In this document: in pieces, positions 9,017-18,511 of the stretch
Numbering within the stretch: the stretch's first letter is position 1
How the letters are laid out: the number at the start of each line of letters is the position of its first letter
Origin: Thermosynechococcus sp. NK55a
Lineage (GTDB): Bacteria; Cyanobacteriota; Cyanobacteriia; Thermosynechococcales; Thermosynechococcaceae
Reading direction: 5' to 3'
Assembly (NCBI RefSeq): GCF_000505665.1
Contig: NC_023033.1
Span: 1-64,000 of the forward strand
DNA: 64,000 bases
Made by a program: the position numbers and the translations under genes
Notes under the pieces: generated by a model
Database searches by the model: none
What the model saw: the letters and a program-made list of their open reading frames with translations, nothing else
Told to the model about the DNA's origin: nothing

Positions 9017-9547
9017 CTACATCTTGAGGCTGTCATTGGCTAGGAAATGACCAATATGGTAAGCACGCTCCTCCGTTTTCAAGAGGATTTGATCGTAGAG
9101 GTAGGCCGTGGCGCGATCGCCCAAACTCTCAGCCTGGATTGCCTGTTGGCGCAGGATGGGAATGATGGCCTGCTCTGCTGCCAAATCATTGCTGAGCATT
9201 TGCCGGCAGTTGAAGGCACCTTCAGGTTCAGGGGTAAAGCAGCAGAGAGCCGCCAACTGCTGAAAACCGGCAACAGGAACAGCTCCCAGACCATTCAACC
9301 GTTCCCCCAAATCGTGAACATGCCCCTGCACCTGTTCATAGCAGTCTTGAAAGAACTGATGCAGTGGATAAAACTCTGCCCCCTCAACAACAAAATGATG
9401 TTTTTGGTACTGCAAGTACAGCGCTTGAAAACTGGCCAAAAGCCGGTTCATCCCCTCACATACCGGCGTGGTGGTGGCTTTCTCCAGCAACACAACCGTG
9501 TCACCCATCTCGCCAAAAGCTTGGCGTGGCAATGCACTAGTTGCCAT
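9017..9547 (-). CDS. dpsA: Dps-family ferritin DpsA with three-histidine ferroxidase centre
   Basis: A 176-residue DNA-protection-during-starvation protein: a dodecameric mini-ferritin that oxidises and stores iron and limits Fenton chemistry. The ferroxidase region can be read directly: H51 ([10 protein letters not shown]), H63 (FYPLH), then position 78, which is Asp in most Dps proteins but His here (GHVHDLGER), and E82. Residue 67, usually Asp, is Gln. This H51/H63/H78 arrangement matches the zinc-binding centre published for Thermosynechococcus DpsA. An N-terminal extension of about 25 residues precedes helix A. An AAAGGAGC ribosome site lies just upstream of the ATG, and a strong terminator follows the gene. 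Confidence 0.93.
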   Translation of the reverse strand: MATSALPRQAFGEMGDTVVLLEKATTTPVCEGMNRLLASFQALYLQYQKHHFVVEGAEFYPLHQFFQDCYEQVQGHVHDLGERLNGLGAVPVAGFQQLAALCCFTPEPEGAFNCRQMLSNDLAAEQAIIPILRQQAIQAESLGDRATAYLYDQILLKTEERAYHIGHFLANDSLKM

Positions 9548-9756
9548 AAGACAATGCTCCTTTGCGGACAGAATAGTGAAGCAGTCCAGTTACAGCCCTT
9601 TTTGCAAAATAGAGTCCTGTTAGTCCACCCTCAAAACGGCTCTATAGAAGGAGCAACTGATGCGGACATCGTCAAGACTCGCAGAAGAGCTGACACCTTT
9701 ACAAGCCGATTTTAAACTATCCATCGCCACTTTTTCAATAAAGGAGTACTTATTGA

Positions 9757-10023
9757 ATGTCTATAAACCCCCAGGTTATTGCAGTTCAGTGGCAATTACG
9801 TTGGCCAATTTATCAACGCTTGACCGAGCTAGAGGTGCCCTGTGAGTGTCTCCCCTATCAACCCCTTACTGTTGAAGTTCGCTCCCCCTTAGCTGCGCTG
9901 CAAGTCTGGTCAGTGGTGCGGCAGTTTTCTGCTTCCCGTGGCACCCTCGTCGATTGGCTAGAACAGTGCTGGCAGTGGAATTTGCCCAATTTCACTGAAT
10001 ATCCAGACTCTGCCGAGCGTTAG
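9757..10023 (+). CDS. Asr1405/Asl0597-type small cyanobacterial protein
   Basis: An 88-residue soluble protein, Trp-rich (WQLRW, VWSVVRQF, WLEQCWQWN), resembling the small conserved cyanobacterial family usually named Asr1405/Asl0597. The function is unknown. The start is well supported: AAAGGAG lies about 12 bases before the ATG at 9757. Its TAG overlaps the last bases of the convergent large gene at 10020. The family name is from memory of the motif pattern, so it is less certain than the coding call. Confidence 0.75.
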   Translation: MSINPQVIAVQWQLRWPIYQRLTELEVPCECLPYQPLTVEVRSPLAALQVWSVVRQFSASRGTLVDWLEQCWQWNLPNFTEYPDSAER

Positions 10024-12614
10024 GGGAATGTACAACCGGCGGGGGGTGGAGCGCTGAATGTGGTAGCCGTGATATTCGTTACTGTCCCACTTGTATTGAT
10101 CACCACACCACCGTTATTCGCGCTTAAATTAGGAAGAGCAACAATACTAGTATTGTTCAACCGGAAACCGGCACCACTGGTTTGGGTATTCCCAAATACG
10201 TTGGCACACAGTGTTGCATTACCATCAGCCCGCAGTTCCAAACTTCGCGTAGCGGAGTTTCCTTGAGTGAGGATATTATTGTTGACTGTAGCATTGAGAC
10301 GAGAGGCATTTGGAGCAGTTGCAGTTGCGCGCAGTCGCACTGCTTCACCGACAGACGTTGTTTGGATACGGTTATTGCTAACTTCAAGTTGCAATGCAGC
10401 CTGGTTATTGGTATCAATCTCTATCCCGCGATCACTGACATTAGACAGCTCATTCCCAACAATTCTCACCCGTGCTGGTGCTGGACTAGCAGCATTCGTC
10501 GTGAACTCAATGTCAATGCCATCATTACTACCGCCAATACCACTCATAACATTATTCTCAATGTTCAACACCACTTGTCCCGCGCTATTCGACTCTAGAG
10601 TAATCCCATCATCATTGAGAATGTTGCTTATCTGATTATTGCGAATTGTGATGTTTGCAGTAGGGCTTGCAATTGGGGTGGCGCTGCTTACAATATCAAA
10701 GGTTATCCCTGCATCAGAAATACTGTTTATAACGTTACCCTCTAAAATAGCTGTGAGGTTAGCGCCATCTCCAATATTGAAGTCAATACCGTCGCTGCCA
10801 TCAGTACCCGTGCCAATATTGCGAATCTGATTGTTCCGTACGATAACTGTTGCACTTGCGGGAGTGGTGCAATTCGCAAATTGATTATCAGTGAAGCGGT
10901 CAGCGACGTTGAAGCTATTTCCTCGACAAAGATTGAACTCAATGCCATCCACACGGTTCCCGGGCGTCAGATTGTTTTCAGTAACGTTATCCTCAATCGT
11001 GATATTGGCATTACCTCGATTATTTCGGATGAAGATACTTGCTTCCAGATTGGTATCTGTTGCTGTTTGACTAACATTGCGCACAGTGTTATTACGAATG
11101 ATCACATTCCCAAGGGCATTATCTAGGCCAATTCCCTCCCCAATGCCACCATTAACAATGTTATCTTCAATCACAGCGTTAGTACTTTCAGTTATGCTAA
11201 TTCCACGGCGGTTAAAGGCAGGCACAGTTGTACTTGTGATTGTAACCGCGTTACCACGCACAATAGGAGATTGAGCATTTGTTATCTGAATTCCGGCTGC
11301 ATTAATTGCTGCAATTTGATTGTTAATAATACGAGCTGAATCGATATTATTACCAATGATTGCAACTTGGCCAGCGGGCGGTTGAATATTGAACCCATCA
11401 ATGGTGTTGTTTCTAGCCAAAACAATATTGGCAGAGATGATCGGTCTTTGGATACTCGGCGTGAGCGCAGGAATAGTAATCGTTCCTATTGTACTTGGCA
11501 GTTGCCGATCCACAGTTGTGGAAAGAAGTTGAACGCCATCTTGGAGATTCACGCTGCCTTGACCTGCGGTATTACCATCGGTGTCAAGAACACCGACTAG
11601 GACAATGTCATGTTGAGCAAGAGGTAAATCATTAATCCGAGCAGCGCTACCGGTTCCAGTATCAACGGTAAAAATTCGATAGGGTTGGCTTGTTGTAGGG
11701 TTGATTGCTGGAATTTGATCCTGAACTCTTTCGTTATCAATGGTAACAAAGCCGACGCGCTCCAGGGATTCCCCCAAGCGAACTGCTATGTTTTGGCCGC
11801 TTTCAGGGGTACGGCGCCGACTGCCGGCTATACCCGGAAAAGACACCCCTATCCCAAACCAAGCTCGGGTACCAAAGCGATCATCATTTTGAACAGTCGC
11901 GCTTAGGCTGAGGTACTCAATGGGGCGCAAAGATAAGCGTGCACGGACGCCAACAAAATCAGCAATGCTTTCACCAGTATAGTAGTACAGACCTGCGTAG
12001 CCTCGCAGATAGTCCTTACCCAGTGCAACCAAAGGGGTACCCACTTCCAAGTCAAAACCAGTAAGTGCTTCCTGGAAAAGGCGATTGCGATTGAGGAGAA
12101 TTTGGTTATTCTCAATGGTGCCAACCAATCCGACTGCTTCATTAAGGAGAACTTGCCGATTCCCTAGAGGAACATAACCGTTTATCCGGACATCAACATT
12201 GCCTAAGAGTTCTAGACCAATTCCCAGCTGGTTAAAGCCAGTACTCCCTGTGTTACGAAAGTCATAGGATAAGTAACCACCGAGAGAGAATTTCTGGTTC
12301 GCTATCAGCATTCGGTAGCCCAGCATCAGATTGTAAGCCAGGGCTGTGTTGGATGTGGGCATTAGGAGTTTACCTTCAAAGAAACCAATGCTAGCACCTG
12401 GTTTTTGGAAGAGAGGAATAAATGTCTCTGCACTGAGGTAGTTGTCAAAGCCAGCCCCTTCACTGTTGAAACGAATGGTGCCACGGGGCTGTATCCGGGA
12501 TCCTAACAATTTCGCTGCTGCAGGTCGACCAATGGCTACATCGTTGAATCCTAAAATCACAGTCAGGCCAAGTAGGCAGCTCCCTAAAAGCTTGTACCAA
12601 GAACGCATATTCAC
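10020..12614 (-). CDS. Exported beta-barrel plus right-handed beta-helix surface protein (inverse-autotransporter-like)
   Basis: An 864-residue exported protein. A Sec signal peptide occupies about residues 1-29 (LGSCLLGLTVILGF core). Residues ~38-265 resemble an outer-membrane barrel of the inverse autotransporter/invasin type, with amphipathic strands and repeated Gly/aromatic ends (GKLLMPTSNTALAYNLMLGY, FSLGGYLSYDFRNTG, LRGYAGLYYYTGE). From about 340 to 860 there are many parallel beta-helix coils with N-rich turns (IRNNQIRNIG, IEDNVTENN, VSNNRIQTTS), as in PbH1-repeat proteins. The barrel at the N-terminus with the helix downstream suggests an anchored surface passenger such as an adhesin or a glycan-binding protein. 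GAGGAGT lies eight bases before the ATG. No protease or export partner is adjacent. Confidence 0.8.
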   Translation of the reverse strand: MNMRSWYKLLGSCLLGLTVILGFNDVAIGRPAAAKLLGSRIQPRGTIRFNSEGAGFDNYLSAETFIPLFQKPGASIGFFEGKLLMPTSNTALAYNLMLGYRMLIANQKFSLGGYLSYDFRNTGSTGFNQLGIGLELLGNVDVRINGYVPLGNRQVLLNEAVGLVGTIENNQILLNRNRLFQEALTGFDLEVGTPLVALGKDYLRGYAGLYYYTGESIADFVGVRARLSLRPIEYLSLSATVQNDDRFGTRAWFGIGVSFPGIAGSRRRTPESGQNIAVRLGESLERVGFVTIDNERVQDQIPAINPTTSQPYRIFTVDTGTGSAARINDLPLAQHDIVLVGVLDTDGNTAGQGSVNLQDGVQLLSTTVDRQLPSTIGTITIPALTPSIQRPIISANIVLARNNTIDGFNIQPPAGQVAIIGNNIDSARIINNQIAAINAAGIQITNAQSPIVRGNAVTITSTTVPAFNRRGISITESTNAVIEDNIVNGGIGEGIGLDNALGNVIIRNNTVRNVSQTATDTNLEASIFIRNNRGNANITIEDNVTENNLTPGNRVDGIEFNLCRGNSFNVADRFTDNQFANCTTPASATVIVRNNQIRNIGTGTDGSDGIDFNIGDGANLTAILEGNVINSISDAGITFDIVSSATPIASPTANITIRNNQISNILNDDGITLESNSAGQVVLNIENNVMSGIGGSNDGIDIEFTTNAASPAPARVRIVGNELSNVSDRGIEIDTNNQAALQLEVSNNRIQTTSVGEAVRLRATATAPNASRLNATVNNNILTQGNSATRSLELRADGNATLCANVFGNTQTSGAGFRLNNTSIVALPNLSANNGGVVINTSGTVTNITATTFSAPPPAGCTFP

Positions 12615-13122
12615 TCCTCAACACCTAAATCTAATCTGCAGTAGCCAGTCATGGGCAACTGCTGCTTCTGTCTGTACAAAGATACTGGTTGAAGCTTAAG
12701 AAGTAATAAAGAAATGCTTAGGTTAACATTAAAGACTCGAATGTAACAGGGGACTGCAAGTACGATCGCTCCAAATCATCCGGATTGTTTTGTCAGTAAT
12801 GCACTCCCATCAAGTAGCTAAGGGAGTTCCCCCAGGATGCTCTAGGCCTTGAATTCTGATTTTCCGGTTTTGTATTCTTGTGCTTTCACAAAGAAGGCAT
12901 TTCATTAGCTATCGTGACTATCTTAAGTTTTTCTATCTGACCATATTGCCCCCACTGCCATTGGTGCGGTAGCATGGTGCCGGCCCTGAGTCTAGAGATG
13001 ACTCCAGGAATGATGGGTTACTCAGGTTTGCACCAGAGCTATTGCGCAGGTGAAAGCTTGGATAGAACTAGGTGCAGTACTGCTACGCTAAGGGCAATGG
13101 GGGACGCAACAGCAATTATTCC
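12615..13122. other. 508-bp intergenic region without a recognisable gene
   Basis: This stretch lies between the start of the beta-helix protein gene and the end of the sigma factor gene, both on the minus strand. It must hold the promoter of the former and the terminator of the latter. I see no convincing coding frame, tRNA or known small RNA in it, and no strong hairpin with a T-run. Confidence 0.5.
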
Positions 13123-14289
13123 CTAGCGAATGTATTCCTTGAGGACGCTATTGCGGTTGGGATGGCGCAGCTTCCGCAGTGCTTTTGCCTCAATTTGGCG
13201 AATGCGCTCACGGGTTACGTTAAAGAGTTGACCAATTTCCTCCAACGTTTTCATGCGACCATCGTCCAAGCCATAGCGCAGTTTTAAGACATCTCGCTCG
13301 CGGGGGCTAAGGGTGCACAACACCATTTCTAAATCTTCGCGCAGCAGGTGCTTCGACACTTGATCTTCAGGGGTTTCACCGTCGGATTCAATAAAGTCCC
13401 CGAGACGGGAATCCTCTTCTTTGCCAATGGGCGTTTCTAGGGAGATCGGGAGTTGTGCTGATTTGGCAATGAAGCGCAGTTTTTCAATCGTCATTTCCAT
13501 GCGATCGGCAATTTCCTCTTCCGTGGGTTTGCGCCCCATTTCCTGGGAGAGGAGTTTGGTGGTTTTCTTAATCCGTGAAATGGTTTCGTACAGGTGCACG
13601 GGCAGACGAATGGTGCGGGATTGATCGGCAATGGCGCGGGTAATGGCTTGGCGAATCCACCATGTCGCATAGGTGGAAAATTTATAGCCCTTTTCGTGAT
13701 CAAATTTCTCAGCAGCGCGGATGAGCCCTAGGCTGCCCTCTTGAATCAAGTCCTGAAAGGATAGCCCCCGGTTCATGTATTTTTTGGCGATTGACACCAC
13801 CAGTCGCAGGTTGGACTGAACCATTTTTTCTTTGGCTTTGCGACCGACAAAAAGACGATGGCGAAATGCCGGCACCGTCATCCCCAGTTCTTTGGCCCAA
13901 GCTTCAGGATTCCGCTCTAGTTCTTCAGGCGTACAGCCCAGTTCTTGACACAGGCGATCGCGGACCCGCTCGATTTCTAGAAGGTCGGCAATTTTACGAG
14001 CTAGTTCAATTTCCTCATCGGCACGCAACAGACGAATGCGGCCAATTTCTTGCAAATAGAGGCGAATCGAGTCCTCGGTGTAATGTTTCTTCTTGACTTG
14101 GGTCCGTCGTCGACTGGCACGACCTTTTGTAGGCTTGTCGTCGAGATCATCGCTGACCTCCTCAAAGTCTTCGCTCTCTTCTTCCTCAATCTCTACAGCC
14201 TCAAGGCCATAGTCACTGAGCAGAGCCACCTCATCTTCAAGGGGGGCTGTTGCGGGGTCGTAAACGTCAAGTACATTTGCTTGGGTCAT
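13123..14289 (-). CDS. sigA: Principal RNA polymerase sigma factor SigA (RpoD)
   Basis: The group 1 sigma-70 factor that directs housekeeping transcription. From the ATG at 14289 it has 388 residues; an in-frame ATG at 14376 would add 29 unconserved residues. After an acidic N-terminal part ([14 protein letters not shown]) come region 1.2 ([16 protein letters not shown]), the core-binding and -10 recognition regions 2 ([35 protein letters not shown]), region 3, and region 4 with [18 protein letters not shown] and the -35-binding [25 protein letters not shown]. The C-terminal [13 protein letters not shown] end is typical of cyanobacterial SigA. Confidence 0.95.
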   Translation of the reverse strand: MTQANVLDVYDPATAPLEDEVALLSDYGLEAVEIEEEESEDFEEVSDDLDDKPTKGRASRRRTQVKKKHYTEDSIRLYLQEIGRIRLLRADEEIELARKIADLLEIERVRDRLCQELGCTPEELERNPEAWAKELGMTVPAFRHRLFVGRKAKEKMVQSNLRLVVSIAKKYMNRGLSFQDLIQEGSLGLIRAAEKFDHEKGYKFSTYATWWIRQAITRAIADQSRTIRLPVHLYETISRIKKTTKLLSQEMGRKPTEEEIADRMEMTIEKLRFIAKSAQLPISLETPIGKEEDSRLGDFIESDGETPEDQVSKHLLREDLEMVLCTLSPRERDVLKLRYGLDDGRMKTLEEIGQLFNVTRERIRQIEAKALRKLRHPNRNSVLKEYIR

Positions 14290-14396
14290 GCCGTTGTCCT
14301 CGTAAAATCTCCCTAAATATATGGTGTCGGTGTGTTGTCGGCAACCGTTGCCTTCGGTGACGCTAGCGTCAGCCACATTTCAATGATGGAATGCGG

Positions 14397-14591
14397 CTAA
14401 GGAAAGCGGTTGGACGGGGGAATAGGCTCTAGATTCCGCACACTGGTACCTTTGAGATGGTCTTGAAAGAAATCCTGTGTGACCCGTAGGGTCAGGGAAC
14501 AGGCAATCGTCAGCGGTTGGTCTCGTGCAGGAATCTGTTGAGCAATTTTAGCTAAAACCTCATTGATTGTAGCCTTTCTAACAGAAATCGC
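14397..14591 (-). CDS. Possible small ORF, 64 codons, no standard start codon
   Basis: Between sigA and gatA, the minus strand has a stop-to-stop frame whose translation looks protein-like (AKIAQQIPARDQPLTIAC, LRVTQDFFQDHLKGTSVRNL), but it contains no ATG or TTG and no usefully placed GTG. An ATG at 14563 lies in another frame and reads MRF before a TAG. One extra T in its TTTT run would join it to LAKIAQQIP, with AAAGG nine bases upstream. Alternatively GGAG sits six bases before an in-frame ATT. I do not recognise the family. It could be a frameshifted small gene, a gene with a rare start codon, or a remnant. Confidence 0.35.
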   Translation of the reverse strand, partial: AISVRKATINEVLAKIAQQIPARDQPLTIACSLTLRVTQDFFQDHLKGTSVRNLEPIPPSNRFP

Positions 14592-14833
14592 CTACTCCGG
14601 ATCAGGAGTTTTCCTTGGAATCCGTTACTCGCGATCGCTCGCGTCAACAACCGCTAACAAATTCTAATTTGTTGTTCTCAGATAAAATTTATATCCTGGC
14701 TAAGGGAAATGTCTTTCTTCTAGCCTAGCTAATTGGTGACTGTTTGGAAGCACCCCCTAGTTTTTGATGGCGTTGGCCCCCAGGAAAGCCACTGCCATAG
14801 GCAAGCGTTATTGATCAGTTGGTGTATTCACGC
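14592..14833. other. Intergenic region between the startless ORF and gatA
   Basis: No open frame of note, no RNA gene and no clear terminator are visible. With the weak ORF at 14397-14591 and the sigA leader (14290-14396) it makes a 544-bp stretch without a secure gene. Confidence 0.4.
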
Positions 14834-16282
14834 CTAGAGCTGCGGCTGCTGCCGATGCCAAGGGGTGGCCTGTTCATAGGCATAGGCAACGTGAAATAGG
14901 GTCTCTTCGCCTAGGACGTTGCCAATCAATTGCAGGCCAATGGGCAGCCCTTCCCTATCAAAGCCGCAGGGGAGGCTCAGGCCGGGTAAGCCCGCAAGGT
15001 TTACAGGGATGGTCATCAAGTCTGACAGGTACATACTTAGGGGGTCGGTGGTTTTCTCCCCTGCCTTAAAAGCAGTGGTGGGAGCGGTGGGGCAAACCAG
15101 GAGATCCACTTGTTCAAAGGCACGGGCAAAGTCTTCTTTGATCAGGGTGCGTACTTTTTGGGCTCGTAGGTAGTAGGCATCGTAGTAGCCGGCAGACAGG
15201 GCGTAGGTGCCAATCATAATCCGTCGCTTTACTTCGGGGCCAAAGCCTTGAGCGCGGGTTTTCATGTACATCTCAAGCAGATCAGCGGCCCCTTCAGCCC
15301 GAAAACCAAAGTTCACGCCATCATAGCGGGCTAAGTTCGCCGAGGCTTCTGAAGGGGCAATGATGTAGTAGGTGGGCAGGCCGTAGGCAAAGCGGGGACA
15401 GGAGAGTTCAACAATGGTTGCCCCCAATTCCTCTAGGGTTTTTAGGGCGGCTTCAAGGGCGGACTTCACCTCCGGTTGCACGCCTTCATCCACGGTTTCT
15501 TGAATAAGGCCAATGCGCATGCCTTTGAGATCAGGCTTGAGGGCTTGGGTGTAGTCGGGAATCGGCACGCTGAGACTGGTGGCATCCTTGGCATCGTGGC
15601 CGGCGATCGCCCCCAAGAGAATAGCTGCATCAGTCACCGTCGGCGCTAAGGGACCCACTTGATCGAGGGAGGAGGCATAGGCAACCAGACCATAGCGGGA
15701 CACCAAACCATAGGTGGGCTTGAGACCCACTACTCCGCAGAAGGCGGCGGGTTGACGAATGGACCCACCAGTATCGGAGCCCAGAGCAGCGGCACATTCC
15801 CCGGCAGCAACGGCTGCAGCGGATCCCCCTGAGGAGCCGCCAGAAACCCGCTGCGGGTTCCAAGGATTGGCCGTGAAACCAAAGGCGGAATTTTCCGTGG
15901 AGCTGCCCATGGCAAATTCATCAAGGTTGGTTTTGCCCACCATAATCGCGCCAGCGGCCTGCAATTTTTCGGTTACGGTGGATTCGTAGGGGGGTACAAA
16001 GTGCTCCAGCATCTTAGAAGCACAGGTGGTGCGAACGCCGTAGGTGCAAAGGTTATCCTTGATGGCCAGGGGAATTCCTGTGAGCAAACCAATTTCTTCA
16101 CCCGCAGCAAGGCGTTTATCCACCTCGGCAGCTTGGGCAAGGGCGCGATCGCGCGTTACCGTCAAAAAGCTGTGGAGTGTTGGTTCTACTTGATCAATGC
16201 GATCCAAATAGGCCTGGGTAATTTCAGTGGCGGAGCGCTCTTTGCGAACGAGTTGACGGTGTAGCTCCTGAATCACTGACAT
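14834..16282 (-). CDS. gatA: Asp/Glu-tRNA amidotransferase subunit A
   Basis: GatA is the glutaminase subunit of GatCAB, which converts Glu-tRNA(Gln) (and Asp-tRNA(Asn) where present) to the amidated form. The 482-residue amidase-signature protein carries the Ser-cisSer-Lys triad: K75 (LAIKDN), S150 (in the [14 protein letters not shown] loop) and S174 ([16 protein letters not shown]). The start is set at ATG 16282 ([11 protein letters not shown]), the usual GatA beginning; the frame is open for another 25 codons upstream with unconserved sequence. gatB and gatC are not in this window, which is common in cyanobacteria. Confidence 0.95.
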   Translation of the reverse strand: MSVIQELHRQLVRKERSATEITQAYLDRIDQVEPTLHSFLTVTRDRALAQAAEVDKRLAAGEEIGLLTGIPLAIKDNLCTYGVRTTCASKMLEHFVPPYESTVTEKLQAAGAIMVGKTNLDEFAMGSSTENSAFGFTANPWNPQRVSGGSSGGSAAAVAAGECAAALGSDTGGSIRQPAAFCGVVGLKPTYGLVSRYGLVAYASSLDQVGPLAPTVTDAAILLGAIAGHDAKDATSLSVPIPDYTQALKPDLKGMRIGLIQETVDEGVQPEVKSALEAALKTLEELGATIVELSCPRFAYGLPTYYIIAPSEASANLARYDGVNFGFRAEGAADLLEMYMKTRAQGFGPEVKRRIMIGTYALSAGYYDAYYLRAQKVRTLIKEDFARAFEQVDLLVCPTAPTTAFKAGEKTTDPLSMYLSDLMTIPVNLAGLPGLSLPCGFDREGLPIGLQLIGNVLGEETLFHVAYAYEQATPWHRQQPQL

Positions 16283-16495
16283 AAACGCAGCTTCCCTAGC
16301 AATTATCGAACAACAATGCAATACTGGCGATCGCGAGCAGTGCCGCAAACAAGCCAATCTTCAGTCTAGCAAGGGGTGGGTATCCGTGGGGCGTTTTGCC
16401 ATCGGCGATATATTAGGAATGAAGGAAGCTAAGCCTCAATCTTTTTGGGTTCTTTTAGAGCAGACAACGGTAGGCATGGCCCTGCGGAGTATTGG

Positions 16496-16879
16496 ATGAA
16501 ACCCCTCGACCCCGTGGATCAGGAAGCCTTTACCAATCCCACATTGCAGCGATTGTGGTTCTTTGTCTATTTGCTGCCCATTTTTGGCATGATTCCAGCA
16601 CTGTGGCAATTGAGTCGCCGGGGGAGCGATCGCCAGACGCGCCAAGTGAGTCGCCTTGCTCTTGTGATTGGTCTTAGTTGGCTGTTGGGCTATGGTCTGC
16701 TGAATGGGCTTGCCAGCCTGAGTGAAGCCCAGTCTCTGCAGCATGGCCTGGCGCTATTGCTGAATAGTCTCTGGGGATCGGCCTACTTTCTGGTGAACTT
16801 AGGGCTAATGGTGCGCCTATGGCGGCGGCAATCGCTGAAATTGCCCTTCTTGCAGCGTCTGATGAAATACCTGCCATGA
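16496..16879 (+). CDS. Small integral membrane protein coupled to the downstream GTPase
   Basis: A 127-residue protein of no named family, with about three hydrophobic segments (LWFFVYLLPIFGMIPALW, LALVIGLSWLLGYGLLNGL, LALLLNSLWGSAYFLVNLG) separated by short basic loops. The start at ATG 16496 is supported by GGAG five bases upstream; an upstream in-frame TTG at 16445 has no such site. Its stop overlaps the start of the next gene as ATGA, so the two are translationally coupled and probably act together at the membrane. Confidence 0.75.
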   Translation: MKPLDPVDQEAFTNPTLQRLWFFVYLLPIFGMIPALWQLSRRGSDRQTRQVSRLALVIGLSWLLGYGLLNGLASLSEAQSLQHGLALLLNSLWGSAYFLVNLGLMVRLWRRQSLKLPFLQRLMKYLP

Positions 16880-18432
16880 CCCCCAGACGTTGGTTTTGGC
16901 CACTTTTGGGATTTGGCGCTATTCTGGTGCTCATCCTCTGGCTGATCTCGGCACTGACGTGGCTCTATGTGCAGGTGGCTTTTACGGCCCCCTTTTTGGC
17001 CAATCTCTTGGTGTTGATTTTCATTGGCCTATTGGGGGGACTGCTCTATACGTTCTTTCGCTACCTGTATTTACTTGAACGCCAGGGGAAGCCCAAGCCC
17101 GCCACCGCTGTACCCCAAGCCCCTCTGGATAAAACGGAGGCTGCCGCCGAAAACCTCAAAGCCCTACGGCAGCAACTGAGTCAAATTGAAGATGAGGTGG
17201 CACGGCAAGCCCTCTTAGCACGGGCACGGGAGCTAGAGGAGGACTTTTGTCGCCACGAATTGCGCATTGTTGTTTTTGGCACCGGCTCGGCCGGTAAAAC
17301 CTCCCTGGTCAATGCGTTGCTGGGGGAGATGGTGGGGGAAGTGGCCCCCACAATGGGTACGACTGCCGTCGGCCAAACCTATCGTTTTTGGTTACCGAAT
17401 ACTGAGCGGGAAATTCTCATTACCGACACCCCCGGCATTTTGGAAGCAGGGGTCGCTGGCACCTACCGCGAGCAACTGGCTCGACAACTGGCCGCAGAGG
17501 CAGATTTACTGCTGTTTGTTCTGGATGATGACCTGCGGCAGTCGGAATATACCCCCTTGGTCAACTTGGTGGAAATGGGCAAGCGATCGCTGTTGGTCCT
17601 CAATAAAATTGACTTGCGCTGTGAGGCTGATCAACTGGCTCTGCTGCGCCATCTGCGGCAGCGGGTTAAGGGGTTGATTCCGCCCCAAGATGTGGTAGGT
17701 ATTGCCGCTCGTCCCCAACCGATCCAGCTCGATACCGGAGAGTGGTTAGAACCCGAACCCCATATTTGGCCCCTGATTCGGCGGATGAGTGCCATTCTCC
17801 GCCAGGAAGGGGATGACCTTGTGGCAGACAATATCCTCTTGCAGTCTCAACGCCTAGGGGAGCAAGCCCGCAAAATCATTGATCAGCAACGGCGCCGCCA
17901 AGCGGATAAGGTGGTGGAGCGCTACCAGTGGATTGGTGCAGGTGTCGTCTGTGTCACGCCGATTCCCGGGGTAGATCTGCTAGCTGCTGCCGCCGTGAAT
18001 GCGCAAATGGTCATGGAAATTGGCAAGGTCTATGGCTGTGACTTGAATCGCGATCGCGCCCGCGAGTTGGCCCTTTCCTTGGGCAAAACCCTTGCTAGTC
18101 TTGGGATTGTCAAAGGTGCTATGAATCTGGTGGGGACGGCTCTCCAGTTAAGTGTCGGGGGGCTAGTCGTTGGTAAAGCAGTTCAAGGGATTACGGCCGC
18201 CTACCTCACTCGCATTGCGGGTAAAAGTTTTATTGAGTATTTTCGCCACAACCAAGACTGGGGGGATGGGGGTATTGGTGAAGTGGTGCAACGGCAGTTT
18301 CAACTCAATCGCCGCGATGAATTTATTCGCTCCTTTGTGCAGCAGGCGATCGCCCGCTTACCAGCACAACTGGGAACCGTGATTCCTGAGGAGATAAAAA
18401 CTCCCCTCTCCCGTGAAGAGGAGTTCTCTTAA
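16876..18432 (+). CDS. Membrane-anchored Era/YcjF-like GTPase with DUF697-type C-terminus
   Basis: A 518-residue GTP-binding protein. Two N-terminal transmembrane segments (about residues 7-33 and 41-62) precede a coiled coil and then a TRAFAC-class G domain. The P-loop is GTGSAGKT at 135-142, G3 is DTPGI, and G4 is LNKIDL. The C-terminal ~150 residues have the glycine/alanine-rich hydrophobic hairpins of the DUF697/YcjF family (GVVCVTPIPGVDLLAAAAVN, LASLGIVKGAMNLVGTALQ). Such proteins occur across cyanobacteria; the precise role is unknown, with membrane dynamics or stress response as guesses. The start at ATG 16876 overlaps the previous stop (ATGA). Confidence 0.85.
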   Translation: MTPRRWFWPLLGFGAILVLILWLISALTWLYVQVAFTAPFLANLLVLIFIGLLGGLLYTFFRYLYLLERQGKPKPATAVPQAPLDKTEAAAENLKALRQQLSQIEDEVARQALLARARELEEDFCRHELRIVVFGTGSAGKTSLVNALLGEMVGEVAPTMGTTAVGQTYRFWLPNTEREILITDTPGILEAGVAGTYREQLARQLAAEADLLLFVLDDDLRQSEYTPLVNLVEMGKRSLLVLNKIDLRCEADQLALLRHLRQRVKGLIPPQDVVGIAARPQPIQLDTGEWLEPEPHIWPLIRRMSAILRQEGDDLVADNILLQSQRLGEQARKIIDQQRRRQADKVVERYQWIGAGVVCVTPIPGVDLLAAAAVNAQMVMEIGKVYGCDLNRDRARELALSLGKTLASLGIVKGAMNLVGTALQLSVGGLVVGKAVQGITAAYLTRIAGKSFIEYFRHNQDWGDGGIGEVVQRQFQLNRRDEFIRSFVQQAIARLPAQLGTVIPEEIKTPLSREEEFS

Positions 18433-18511
18433 GGGATGCTGAGGATTCCCCCAAGGGTCTCGGCAAAAACCGCTACTATGTTCAGTAACGATTTCATGTT
18501 GCCGATTTCGG

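Noticed and set aside
9047-9715. A 222-codon plus-strand frame opposite dpsA
   Set aside because: It is the antisense shadow of dpsA; the minus-strand reading has clear Dps motifs.
12605-12625. Yfr1-like ACTCCTCA motif
   Set aside because: It is the complement of the GAGGAGT ribosome-binding site of the beta-helix gene and lacks the Yfr1 hairpins.
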